A stretch of DNA of 64,000 nucleotides from Dreissena polymorpha. Taxonomy: Eukaryota; Mollusca; Bivalvia; Myida; Dreissenidae. Position 1 is the stretch's first letter. Each line of letters opens with the position of its first letter. A program made the position numbers and the translations under genes. The stretch spans positions 74,501 to 138,500 of the forward strand of contig NW_026273339.1 in NCBI RefSeq assembly GCF_020536995.1, given 5' to 3'. This document shows positions 35,844-46,863 of this stretch, one piece after another. The notes beneath the pieces are model-generated. The model worked only from the letters and a program-made list of their open reading frames with translations. It was not told the DNA's origin and made no database searches.

Positions 35844-37574
35844 TCAATGTTTTTTGAATACTCTAGCCAAAACTTCTGAGGTGCCCCTGATATAAGGTAT
35901 TCCTGCAGTCGGTCTCTTTTGTGTTCCCTTATCTTTGTCTAGTGTTTTCTCTTTCTTTTTGGGTAGTCTGAATATCCAATCCGGGTATCCGTTGGTTCTT
36001 AAAGCGGATTTCACATGTTCGATTTCGTCTTTCTGGTCTTTTTCTTTTGTTATTAGGGTTTTGGCTCTGTGTAGTAGGGTACGTACAACTGATCGTTTGT
36101 GTTCAAGGTGGTGGTTGGACTGAAAGTTCAGATACTGGTCGGTGTGCGTCGGTTTCCTGTAAACCGTGGTTTTCGTCGACCCATCGTCTGCCACGTGAAC
36201 ACATGTGTCCAGGAACGGAATACGGCCTTCTTCCTCCTGCTCTGAAGTGAACTTGATATGTTCGTCTATTGAGTTGATGTGGTCCGTGAATTCTTGGATG
36301 TTGTATTCATGGATTTTAGTCATGGTATCATCCACGTACCTCAGCCAGAGGGACGGTGGATTCCTTGCAGTTTCCAATGCCTGCTTCTCAAAAAACTCCA
36401 TATATAAGTTCGCGACAATCGGCGATACGGGAGAACCCATGGCTGCACCTTGCTTCTGTTGGAAGAATTGTTCATTGTATATGAAGTATGTGCTACTAAG
36501 GCAGAGGTCTAACAACTCGGTCACTTGTTCAACACTGAGTTCAGATCGTTCGTTGAGTTTGGTGTCTCCAGCCAATTTGTTATTGATCACTGTGAGTGCT
36601 TTAGGTACTGGAATTGAAGTGAAAAGTGCTGAGACATCATAGGATACCAATTTCGTGCCTGGGGGTACTTCAAGATCCTTGATCTTCTGAACGAAATCCA
36701 CCGAGTTAACTATGTGGTGTTCCGTTTTACCCGCCAAGGGGCCAATGACCGAAGCAATGTATTTAGCGGTTGCATACAATACGCTTCCTGTGCTCGATAC
36801 AATTGGTCTTAAAGGAGCATCCTTTTTATGAATTTTGGGTAGTCCATATAATTTTGGGACGTTTTCTGATGTGGGATATAGTTGATGGTACAGTTTATCT
36901 GAGATAAGATTTTCCTTCTTCCATTTCTTTAAGATGTTAACCAATCTAGTTTTCACTTGCCTGGTTGGGTCCTTTTTCAGTGGTTCATAGGTATCCCTGT
37001 CGCTCGTGAGCTTATCCATCTTGGCTACATACTCAGTTTTGTTCATCACAACCGTAGTACGACCCTTATCGGCAGGTAGAATTACAATGTCTTTCCGTTT
37101 ACCTAAGTCACGCAAGGCATCTCTTTCCTTGGTGGTGATGTTGCTTTTAGGTTTGGTGGCACTTTTTAGAATCTTTACAACTTCTCCCCTTAAACTTTCA
37201 GCGGCCGATTTATCCTCTAATTGGTAGCAAACCTGTTCTGTGGAAGCGATGATTTCATTTATGGGGATGGTTGGAGGGGTAACACAAAAGTTCATACCTT
37301 TCTTTAACACTGATGTTTCGTCCAGTGACAACGGCCTGTCCGATAAATTGACGACCCATTTGTCAGTGTTAATCAAGTCCCTTTCTGTTCCCGAGTCTGA
37401 CTTTCCTTCTTTTATCGATAAAAGTTTAGAAAATTTCTCTCGTTGCCGTTGTTTACATTTTCCATGTTCATCCTCGTGCGCATGCGCGAAGGCGACTTCC
37501 ACTTCCGACCAAATAGAGGGAGACAACTTCAATTTCAATTCTGATCGTAAACATTCAGATTCTTCTCCGGTCAT
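35844..37574 (-). CDS. Penelope-like reverse transcriptase
   Basis: The frame is 576 codons. Fingers and palm motifs appear in order: YGLPKIHK (residues 243-250), PLRPIVSS (254-261), SYDVSALFTS (311-320, motif A), QGAAMGSPVSP (375-385, motif B) and RYVDD (412-416, catalytic motif C). IPFLDTCVHV and YRKPTHTDQYL follow. This set, with the linker IPYIRGTSE near the end, is diagnostic of Penelope-like elements, which copy RNA at exposed DNA 3' ends. All catalytic aspartates are present. The start lies inside the terminal repeat. The GIY-YIG domain follows in the same frame after an interruption, so this copy probably cannot move by itself. Confidence 0.92.
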   Translation of the reverse strand: MTGEESECLRSELKLKLSPSIWSEVEVAFAHAHEDEHGKCKQRQREKFSKLLSIKEGKSDSGTERDLINTDKWVVNLSDRPLSLDETSVLKKGMNFCVTPPTIPINEIIASTEQVCYQLEDKSAAESLRGEVVKILKSATKPKSNITTKERDALRDLGKRKDIVILPADKGRTTVVMNKTEYVAKMDKLTSDRDTYEPLKKDPTRQVKTRLVNILKKWKKENLISDKLYHQLYPTSENVPKLYGLPKIHKKDAPLRPIVSSTGSVLYATAKYIASVIGPLAGKTEHHIVNSVDFVQKIKDLEVPPGTKLVSYDVSALFTSIPVPKALTVINNKLAGDTKLNERSELSVEQVTELLDLCLSSTYFIYNEQFFQQKQGAAMGSPVSPIVANLYMEFFEKQALETARNPPSLWLRYVDDTMTKIHEYNIQEFTDHINSIDEHIKFTSEQEEEGRIPFLDTCVHVADDGSTKTTVYRKPTHTDQYLNFQSNHHLEHKRSVVRTLLHRAKTLITKEKDQKDEIEHVKSALRTNGYPDWIFRLPKKKEKTLDKDKGTQKRPTAGIPYIRGTSEVLARVFKKH

Positions 37575-37680
37575 GTGACTGTGACGTCAGTCAGCCAGTG
37601 ATCAGCTGATGAAGAAGATGTGATATCTTCGAAAATTCCAAGGTAAAAAATTCGGCTCTGAGTCCAAGAATCTACTCAAT
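37565..37680 (-). repeat. Penelope-like element, terminal inverted repeat at the 5' end
   Basis: This is the reverse complement of 35,337-35,450. The reading frame's ATG (ATGACCGG) lies inside it, just as the frame's last codons (GTCATG then TGA) lie inside the other repeat. Confidence 0.92.
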
Positions 37681-37728
37681 AATGCATCAACCAGAGCAGA
37701 GAAACCTCCACGAGCGTATTCCTCTGTT

Positions 37729-39700
37729 GTTCTTTTCTTTTCTCTCAAAAAATAAATAAATATATATTAGCATATCTTGTATTACATGTCTGAACTATAT
37801 TGCTTTGTACAATCACTATGTTGTATGATCATATACATGTTTACATTGTATGTATGATATTGAATAAAAAAGTATCGTGCTAGTTGAATGTCACTCTTCT
37901 GGTAACTCGCTTACAACCGGCAGACTATACATCCGATGTAAGGCTATGGCTCCGCAAATGCTGGACTTTGAGGCGAATATGAGAATATCCCGCGTTTTCT
38001 TCTTAAATCTTTATTATTCATTTCTTTGGTTGCTTAAGGCATTATTTTTCGGACATCTGTATCATATCATTAAAGCAATACATCGATTTGATTATGAACG
38101 ACCCTCCATTTTATCCTAACAAGTTTACAATTTAAGATTGTTTCTTAACTGACAGATCGTGCCGACAATAAAGTTTACGCCGGTATTAAGTCAAAAACGC
38201 TTTCCCAATAAACAGTAAACCCTTTGAATTTAAAACAGCGGCTTAATAAGCTATAAGGACACATAAAATGTTGAAGATGGTCATTAACACGGTACATAGT
38301 TCTCAAACGATCATAACTACAAACGAAAATTTAAGATAAGTTCGGCACTAAATATTGGTCACAACCCTAATCTCGGGTTTAACCGCTAGGTAGCGATCAC
38401 TTACGAATTGAAGGCTATTTTAACCTTGAGCAATAAATGAGTCAGAGGGAATCGAAGAACACTCAAACCTAATGCAATAAATTAGTCACATGGAAAAATT
38501 TTAATGCGACTTCATGGGAAAACAAACTACCAGGTTATGTACACGTAACACCCTAATTTTAGATGTTCAGATGGTGATTTTGTTTAAAATAATGAATCAA
38601 TATTTAATATAATGTTCAAAATATATGTACAAATAACGGCATATCTACAGTAGTTTTTTAATTCAATTATTCTAGTTGTATTACATGTAATTTGATTTTT
38701 AATGTAACCATTATCGGGATAGTTTGTTTTTGTGAGTTCTGATATATTTAATTAGCTTAATAGAAAGTGTTCCAATTAAAATAAAACAATACGTGTATTG
38801 CATTTATGACTAATACCTCATTTTCTGTTGTGATATTTGAATGCAAAGTAGCTAACAAAACAAGCATTTAACGTTATAAAAATATGTTCGAATGACTAAT
38901 TGTGTACTATAAAAAATCAACGTACACAGTGTGTATATGTACTTTGAATACTGATACTTGGGTGTTTTTTTTTGTTATGTTATGCAAAGTGCGCTTTTTG
39001 AATACCTTTTGTAAACCGAATTCTTACAAATAATAAATAAAATAAAAATAAGTACCTTAAGGCTGTGTTTAATGATTTAAAAAATGACGAACTAAATATT
39101 GCCGTATTAAATTAATAAACCATTTAAACGATGGTAAAAACAGAAAAATATTATAATACAAAGTTAAGAATAAATGGTGCTTGAACTCCGACCAAAGTCA
39201 TAGTTTTTGACAATTGTATTTAGTGTTTGTACCGTTGAAAAGGCATTAATTATGTTAGGATGTGTTCATTGTTTGGTGCAAATAATGATATTCATTCGAC
39301 ACATTGACCATTTTAGCGTATCAGTATCAAATGCGATTAACACGTCAGTATCGATGTCATGCCAAAAACTTGAAACTTGAAACTTGCTTATTTGATGAAA
39401 CGCCTATTTATATAATTATATTCAATGGCGTTGTACAACACATATAAATATACATACAATTGATAAAAATAAGAGTGATTGATACTTTTATGCAGCATTA
39501 ATTAAACGATTAATAATCTAAAAATGTGTGATGTAAATAAAAATGCTGTAAGAAACTTAAGCAATAAAACAATACAGGCTACGATATTAAAACACAGGAA
39601 AAATAAAATATTATGTAATACATTGATATAACTAGGGTTAAGACAATAATTGTAATGATATTATTTGCAAAGTTCTAGCAACGATACTGTTTTTCATTAA
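37729..39700. other. AT-rich DNA without recognised genes
   Basis: No domain-bearing frame or element ends are seen. Triplicated AACTTGAA occurs near 39,367. Confidence 0.45.
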
Positions 39701-39814
39701 CTGAAAGGATACGTGAAAGGATATGTATGCACTCTGGCTGTCGGATCCCTCAGCTACTGGTCACCTGTCACCCCTACGGACACTTCTTTTGGGTTTAAAC
39801 CTTATTTGAACTAT

Positions 39815-39935
39815 TGTGACTACAAGTCACACATAAACTGACCTTGTGTGACTACAAGACACAACTTGAAGGTTAAAATTCAAGTGTGACTATAAGACAC
39901 AATTAGAGGGGCTAAGCGTGACTAAAAGACCGCTG
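39815..39935 (-). repeat. Short degenerate tandem repeat at the LINE 3' end
   Basis: GTGACTACAAGTCACA and variants (GTGACTACAAGACACA, GTGACTATAAGACACA, GTGACTAAAAGACC) recur at about 39,815, 39,848, 39,885 and 39,919. Such simple 3' arrays are usual for CR1-like LINEs. This part lies outside the duplicated unit and therefore is absent from LINE copy 2. Confidence 0.65.
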
Positions 39936-40350
39936 GATGGTGTCATTCAATCATTGAGCAAAGAAGCCCTAATGATTTTTGGTTACTGGTCACTTGTACA
40001 ATAAATATCCTTTTCGAGCAAAGAAGCCCGCACAATTATTTAATTTCTTAGTCCTCTGAGTCATGGTTGTTGGACAAATAAGCCCATACAAATCAGCATC
40101 GATTTTTTTGAAATCACAGGTATTCAAATTAAAATAAATTGTAAAAGTCTCTGAAGAAAAATGTTTTCAAAGTCCTTAAGAAAATGTCTATTGAGACAGA
40201 AGTCCGAATGCTTGATGGAAGGTCATTCCACAGATTCGGACCAAAAGCTCCGAAACTCCTGTCCATGAAAGTTTTTCTCTTTGTGTGTTTCACATCATAA
40301 CATCCGTCATACGAGACGGTAGATCGTAGGTTACGTGCTGGTACCTTTTC

Positions 40351-41105
40351 TTATAAAAGTTCTGTAAGGTATTTTGGCGCGTGACCAACAGAACAATTAT
40401 ACATGAAGTTCAGTAATTTGAATGTTATCCTAGCCTTTACTGGTAGCCAGTGTAGTTCATACAAGGCATATTTTAAACTGTAATATTTCTGTCGGCCGAG
40501 TATTAATATGGCACACATGTTTTGGATACGTTGCATTTTGTTTATTTCACATTGAGCAGTTCCATACAAGATGAGATTACAATAATCCAGATGGGATATT
40601 ACCAAAGACAAAACGAGTATTTCTGTTGCTTCTTTTGTTAATTATTTCCTTATGTTTTTGATGTTAAGGTAGTTGTACATGGCTGTACGTTACTTAATTT
40701 TGATGTTTTCTTTAAAATTTAGTGTTTCGTCTAATTAAAAATATGCACCTAAATACCGTATGCATTTTCTGCTTTAAAAGTGTTACCAGCAATATCTATT
40801 TCTTGACATTGACATTTATGTAATTGGGGTCTACTAACGAACATGATGAATTCCGTTTTTGATGCGTTCATTTTCAGTTTATTCTCGTTCATCCAGTTGT
40901 TAATAACGGGTGCACAACGTTCAAGTTCTTGAATGGCAGTTCTTTCAACAGAAGAAGATGTAGGTTTGAATCGCTTGTTTGGGTTGTGGTCGTCTGCAAA
41001 ACCGTAGACTGTGATGGAGGGAGGAACGACATCAAACAGTGTTCCAGCGTACGTCAGGTAGAGCCATGGACCAAGACAACTACCCTGGGGGACACTACAC
41101 TCCAA
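40351..41105 (-). pseudogene. LINE copy 1, RT C-terminal half (broken)
   Basis: 40,749-41,105 carries VPQGSCLGPWLY (motif B) and VYGFADDHN (motif C, FADD) plus the thumb region ELERCAPVINNWMNENKLKMN. 40,351-40,611 carries the C-terminal SLVISHLDYCNLILYG...LHWLPVKARITFKLL typical of CR1-like LINEs. Stops separate the pieces. Confidence 0.85.
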
Positions 41106-41192
41106 AGAACGTGCCGCCGATAAAGCTGAATTAACACTTATGCGACAGCTTCTTGAACGAAGATACGAGTCTATCCAGTTTAGTGCTGTGCC

Positions 41193-42027
41193 TCATGCAC
41201 CGTATTGTTTTTGCAACACGTCATGTAGAATGCCATGATCGACTATATCAAAGGCAGCACTCAAATCAATGGCGATAAGTGCTGTAACCTCTTGTTCCTC
41301 CATACCTTCGAGTATATCATTGACTAGTCTAAGTAAAGTAGATTCACAAGAATGGAATTGTCTGTAGGCTGACTGATTTTTTGGAAGGAGATTGTTTTCA
41401 TTCACGTGTATATTGAGTCTAAACAGAGCAGCCTTTTCAATCACTTTTGATAGAAATGATAAGTTGCTCACTGGCCTATAGTTGTCATAACTCAAGTCTA
41501 TTCCAATTTTCTTTAGAAGTGGTCTTACTATTGCCTGTTAAATTTTGAAGGAAAAACTACATTACTCAGAGAGAGATAAACCAATTGTGTCACTAACGGT
41601 AGTAACTAGTTTAATAATGATTTTAGTTCTCTTGTTGGCAATGCATCTAGTTCGCATGATTTTGTTTGAAGATGATTAATGATCGTTTTCACTTCATCTT
41701 GGGTTATATCCTCGAACATTCCGAAACATGGTACTTCCTTTTGTCGAAACTTGCAAGGGCATCTCGAATTTTGTTAATTTAATCCAGGAAGTGATCGGCA
41801 AAATGTTCAGCTATCGCGGGGTCGCTTTCACCTTCCTGCATAGGGATGTCAGTACTTTTTCCTGTTAATTCTGATACAAACTTGTAGAGTTTTTTAGAAT
41901 CTCCGTGAAAATCAATTACTTTTTGACTAAGCGATCGTTGCTTCTCTGCATTAAACTCGAAAGTGTATTTATGTCTGGCATTTTTGAAAAGTTCATATTG
42001 GTATGGTTGTTTGTATTTTCTCCACAT
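41193..42027 (-). pseudogene. LINE copy 1, RT N-terminal half (broken)
   Basis: 41,193-41,495 contains NYRPVSNLSFLSKVIEKA (RT entry), NLLPKNQSAYRQFHSCES and ALIAIDLSAAFDIVDHGIL (motif A). 41,779-42,027 encodes the preceding linker (WRKYKQPYQYELFKNARHKY...FADHFLD). At least one frameshift and stops lie between them. Confidence 0.85.
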
Positions 42028-42267
42028 GCGTTCCAGTTTGCGTGTTTTGCGTTTTAGTTCAAGAATGTTTTCATTTAATCATGGTTTTGGTGCACGACAA
42101 ATTTTGTTTTTCTCAATGTATGAAGCGTGTTCATCAAAAATTCTTCAGATTTCATCTTCAAAATGCTCTACAAAAGTATCTACTTTGTCTGCTGTAATTG
42201 ACATTTCATTGAGGTCGTTAGTAAATGCTGAGTGGTGTATATTTTTAACATTTCGAAATTTTATTGT

Positions 42268-42905
42268 TTAACTCTTGATATTTTCTTTTTGTACTTTGGT
42301 AACGACTTTAACTACACAATGGTCCGAAAAGAAAGGGCCTGGTTCACACGAATTGATTTCAATACCATTTGTAGCATCAGAGATTACTAGGTCGAGTGTA
42401 TTTCCCTCTGTGTGTGTGCTGCAATTAACATGTTGTTCCAAACCGATTGCTACAAGAGAATTCTTAAATTCAGTCACAACACTGTTAGTTTTGTTGACAT
42501 GAAAGTTGAAATCTCCAATAATCATAAGATTTGAATAGTTGGGAAATGATTGTGGTCTGTATACGCAAATTACATTAATTGTAATGTCTTTGAGAATCAG
42601 TTGCCATATACCATGTTCAAATGTCCGGGTATTACTACTTGACACTTTTCGTACAGTAACCCCAGTCCGACAAGTTAAAGCCACACCGCCGCCTGTTCTA
42701 TTTGAACGATTTACAGTACTCATTGTGTAACCGTTTTGATTTAAGTCTGAGGTATCTATTTGGTTTTCCTTTTCATCTGAGAATCAGGTTTCTGTGAATA
42801 CGGCAAATTCGATTTGTTCTTCTCTCAGATATTGACCAATCAAAACATATTTGTTTCTGACAACAGAATGACAGTTCAATGTAAGGCAAGATATTCTTTC
42901 GTTTA
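42268..42905 (-). pseudogene. LINE copy 1, apurinic-type endonuclease (broken)
   Basis: The main frame (42,268-42,723) has GGGVALTCRTGV, VICVYRP, MIIGDFNFHV and FFSDHCVV, the usual motifs of the exonuclease-endonuclease-phosphatase fold of LINEs, with GDFN and SDH catalytic segments kept. An upstream part (ISCLTLNCHSVVRNKY... to ...FTET) reads in the same frame across a stop. The 42,275-42,502 frame on the other strand is only its shadow. Confidence 0.85.
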
Positions 42906-43239
42906 GACCATTTAGTGTATTGCATTTCTTGGGGCATGAGAGGTTGTTTTAGTTTGCATCTGAAATGATTTGTGTGCTGTGTCTTTTCAAAGATGTTACG
43001 GTTGGAATTTGTGATGATAAACTTTGTAGATTATTTAAATTCACTCCACTATTTGTACCCATACACGTAACTCTTGATCCCTAACGCCTCGGGTACTTCT
43101 ATATTTCAAAAGATTGTATTGCTTTAAAATGGTTAACGTTCCTTTGTTTGGTATTGTATGATTTCTCGATACTGCGGATAAATCCAATAATTGGTCTGTA
43201 TTATATCTATTCAGACACATTGTGATTGCAAGTATGTTA

Positions 43240-44825
43240 ATCCGTTTAGAAAGTGATCACCACAGGTAAAATATTAATCTGTTGAGTAAGTGTTTACCAC
43301 AGGAAAATATTAATCCGTTGATAAAATATTCCCAAAATATTTACGCAGATTAAATTGTTTCTACTAATATTCTAATTTAACATATCTTTTTTAAAGATAA
43401 ATTAAGTATTGCATCCGTCAAACATTAATAAATATCATTGACAAAAATCACATTTATCCTGTCACTGGTATTCTCAAAATAATCCAAAATATGAGAGCAC
43501 AAATGTTTGTCAGCCTACACTTTGGTGCACTACAGTACCAAAATGCGTCATGGCTTAAGGCGAACGAGATTCTATATTTGAAACGTAAACTAATTTAAAT
43601 AGACAATATTTATTTTGAAAAAAAAGCACTTGGATTTTACATCAGATAACAGAATATGGGGTTTATTTATTAAGTTTATAGAAATTTAAAAATACCAACT
43701 TAATGTTCGTGCCGACGGTAAAATTATATTGTTGTTTTTTGTTTTAAAACTGCATTTACTTTTGGTATACCTGAAAACTAACGTATGGATCATTTGGCTA
43801 ACACAATCGTATGTAATATGTGTTATTAAAAATAAATAATGAAACTTTAAAATAACTAAATAATAATAATAATCAGATAATTAAATCGTGTTTTGTGCGT
43901 AATACCCCTTCAAACAAAATAACTGTGTAATTAACGTCTAACGTGTAGCAAAAGGAGAAAAGTTACTAGAAACATGTTCATGGTAAAGAACATGATCCAT
44001 TATCGACAGCGGATATAGTAAGAGGAGCACTATACTTAAACAGTCGATTTCCATGGTAGTCACATGATTCATTGCGACAATTCGGTATTGGAAATAAAAT
44101 ATCTTAAATGAATAGATACGGAAAGTATCAAATGTAGCGTGTATATGACTGCACAATTGATTATTTTCTATTATTAATATGAGACGTAATTAATTGTGCC
44201 CTTCTGTTTATGTATGCCCAAACTTTGTCTGTAAATTACTTTTAACAAATTAAGAGCATATTGCCCGGACAACATGTTTTTTTTTTTTTAATATAACTAT
44301 ACATATTCTTAATACTCTTATTGACAATTTCTACCATGACATGCACTCTTCTGGATGTGAACTGTTTAATCAATGAGTTAACACGAGGATTACGTTCATG
44401 TTTCATTCATCGCAAATATAAGTAACGCTCCGATCGGCCTAGCAAAACACCTGTTAAATGTTCAGACACGAACACTAAACTCTCTGAATTTTAGCGATTG
44501 TTAGGTATTTTATAATTGTTATCAGTAAGTATTTAATATGATTGTAGACTCAACATGCTATATTAATCTTTAATCAAGTAAAAATATGTGCTGGATTAGA
44601 GCTAAACAATTCGTGTCAGCGAAAATGCTCTTAAAGCGTTAATTATATACGCGTTTTTACACAAAAAGAAAATGTGTTTTGTTATTTATAAAATAGCCCA
44701 AACTTCGGCCTAGGTTCATAATAATGACCGAAACAGCAAGTCATCGGTCTTTATACACAGAAGCGCCATGCCTTGCTGGTCAATAATATGGCTCGAATTG
44801 TCGTTGTTGACTCTTATACTGCTTT
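43240..44825. other. Receptor intron sequence inside duplicated unit 1
   Basis: No exon is seen. The matching segment in unit 2 is 50,523-52,105. The 72-codon minus frame at 43,938-44,156 is conserved in unit 2 only because the duplication is recent. Confidence 0.5.
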
Positions 44826-45012
44826 AAAGTACCCAGAGATCTCTTATGTATATAACAATCTACCTAGGGTACGAAACATACGCTTAAAAGCACCCAGGGA
44901 TCTCTTATGTATATAACAATCTACCCAGGATACGAAACATACGCTTAAAAGTACCCAGGGATATCTTATGTATATAACAATCTACCCAGGGTACGAAACA
45001 TACGCTTAAAAG
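44826..45012 (+). repeat. 61-bp tandem repeat, three units plus a partial
   Basis: Units begin at 44,826, 44,887, 44,948 and 45,009 with AAAGYACCCAG, followed by CTTATGTATATAACAATCTA and GGGTACGAAACATACGCTTA. Spacing is exactly 61 bp. The array was present before the 7.2-kb duplication because unit 2 has it at 52,106-52,292. Confidence 0.95.
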
Positions 45013-45261
45013 CACCAAGCTATACACCGGAATACGTTATAGTTTATTTTCCGTAGCCCTGGAACTTTGTAGTATATTTGAGTCTATCCGAGGTACTTTT
45101 ATGTGGTCCGTGAGTCGACAATGACCCATTGAACAATATTATATCATAATACCACAAAGGGGTATTCTTCTTTGAATATGACCAATTCAGAAATCATATT
45201 CAATGACCAGCGATGTTATGTTCTACAATCACGAGAAGCCACAAGGCTGTGCGTTATATAT

Positions 45262-45514
45262 GGGTCGTGTTCTGTGAAAAAGTGGTTTATGCATGTGCGT
45301 AAAGTGTCGACCCAGATTAGCCTGTGCAGTGCGCACATGCTTATTAGGGACGACACCTTAACTGGATGTTTGCTTAGAAGAGACATTTAGTAAACGAACA
45401 ATACCATACAAGCGGAAAGTTTCGTCCCTGATTGGCCTGTGCCCACTGGACATGCTAACCTGGGACGACACATTACGCACATGCATTTAACTCCCTTTTC
45501 ACAGAGCACGGTCG
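45262..45514. mobile_element. MITE, CGTGCTCTGTGA family, copy 4
   Basis: Ends GGGTCGTGTTCTGTGAAAA and TTTTCACAGAGCACGGTC. The interior has AAAGTGTCGACCCAGATTAG and CTAACCTGGGACGACAC. It was inserted before the segmental duplication, since the same element occupies the same place in unit 2. Confidence 0.88.
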
Positions 45515-46530
45515 ATAGCTTGCCAAATTAAGCACACATCTTTATAATGACCTACCTACGTTTCTTATATTATCGGGAAGAAAGACACAATTAATATTCC
45601 GGTAGGCAACCGTTAAAAATGCGTCGACAACAAAAAGAAACGATGCTGTTTAAATAATTTCGCCGTATAAACCGTTTTTTTTTGTGTGTCATTTTAATTG
45701 GGTCTACGACATATTTCTATATACTATGATAGTTACATACATTTGTAAGTAACACATGATTTGATATACTACAAATTCAAATTGTCCGGTAAAAATATAT
45801 TATTGACCATTTTCTATCGTTCAACAATATATTTTCCCGGTAAATTTCACATTATATTTAATACTCTTTTGTCAACAACATCAAGTTACATTTCACTAAA
45901 TGGTTTGAAAAAAAGTGCCTATTTCTAAAGAGTCATCTGCTCTCCTGGTTTGATAGACAGTAGCGATCGAATCGATATATTTTATGGATATTTCCTGCAT
46001 TCTATGTATGTCTGCATCATATTGGTGCAGTTAATCAGAAACTACGTTTAATATGAGCTTTTGTGGCGCGAACTATTAATAAGAACTCTGATTTTGTTTA
46101 AATCGTACTGACTTAACCCGGTGCTCAAATGGAGCTTGCGGTTGTGCGAAAGGGCCTTTTTTTTAAAATTTGAATGACACATATATTTTATTCAAATTTT
46201 CGAAATAAAATATCATAAACATTTATTTAATACTATAATTAAACAAATCTAACAGAATACAGCAACGCACACAAAATAATTAAAAGTGTGCGGTTTAATA
46301 ATGAGACTCTATTGGGATTTGATTTAATGTAAACTCATCTGTATAACTGAATACCTATTTAAACAACAGCCATTATATGTTTTATATCCCCTTATATTGA
46401 CAAAAACATAAATATATATTTTTTACTTCAGCATATCGTATGAGTGCATTTATCCATGCATGTTTATATTCAATTAACACATGAATGCCGAGATGCGATT
46501 CCAACTGTTGTAATTGTTCGTCTTGGCTTA
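45515..46530. other. Receptor intron or 3' flank inside unit 1
   Basis: No exon is seen. From about 45,900 rightwards the sequence is homologous to the region beginning near 54,740 (shared AAGTGCCTATTTCTAAAGAG). This marks the left edge of the older exon-module duplication. Confidence 0.55.
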
Positions 46531-46863
46531 TCACTCAATATAGTATGGTTTCGCAACAAATGGATAATCCTTTCGAACAAGTGAAGTCGCTTGTGTTAAA
46601 TTGGCTTCAATGTTCATAATGCCTTTACGTTGCGGTTTGAACTCATGTTCGTCTTTGCAAGAATGATCAATATCATTGCCACATTGCCAATCCGTTCGAT
46701 TGTCTTTACAAAGATACTTGTTTGTCATTGTATTCTTGTCTGTCTTTAGCTGTCGTAATTTCGAATCCGTGCCACTACTGCTTCTCTTTGAATCCGCCTT
46801 TGGGCGACGAAGAGAACCGTTGTATTGCCCATGCTCTTGTAGTGCAATATGGTTGGCGTCTGT
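46531..46863 (-). other. Open C-tail extension beyond the exon 3A stop
   Basis: Directly after the TAA at 46,864-46,866 the same frame stays open for 110 codons, from TDANHIALQEHG to VAKPYYIE. The corresponding tail is open and similar in module 3C (TDAHHIALQEHGKCNGSLR...), where a Val codon stands in place of the stop. The ancestral receptor tail was therefore longer. Either the stop is recent or it is leaky. The segment is also intact in unit 2. Confidence 0.7.

Larger units (their letters stand above)
35336..37716 (-). mobile_element. Penelope-like retroelement with inverted terminal repeats
   Basis: The 2.4-kb insertion is flanked by a 12-bp duplication TATTCCTCTGTT (35,324-35,335 and 37,717-37,728). 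It encodes a Penelope-type reverse transcriptase followed by a GIY-YIG endonuclease domain on the minus strand. Terminal repeats of about 115 bp are inverted rather than direct, and a 36-bp unique tail follows the repeat at the 5' side. The coding frame is interrupted once, between the two domains. Good repeat identity (one 2-bp difference noted) suggests a fairly recent insertion. Confidence 0.9.
39726..43220 (-). mobile_element. CR1/L2-type LINE, copy 1 (decayed, near full length)
   Basis: Minus-strand remnants run in the expected order. An N-terminal segment from the ATG at 43,220 reads LLDLSAV...LKQYNLLKYRS. Then come the endonuclease, the RT N-terminal region, RT palm motifs and a C-terminal piece, followed by about 600 bp of 3' UTR. 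Wording such as IAIDLSAAFDIVDHGIL, VPQGSCLGPWLY and FADD fits the CR1/L2/Jockey group. Several stops and frameshifts make it inactive. The 3' boundary near 39,726 is approximate. It lies between terminal-exon modules of the receptor gene, in the same orientation. Confidence 0.85.

Noticed and set aside
35935-37578. Several plus-strand frames of 60-145 codons
   Set aside because: They are antisense shadows of the Penelope-like reverse transcriptase.
43938-44156. 72-codon frame conserved at 51,222-51,440
   Set aside because: Conservation reflects only the recent duplication; no domain features or codon constraint are visible.
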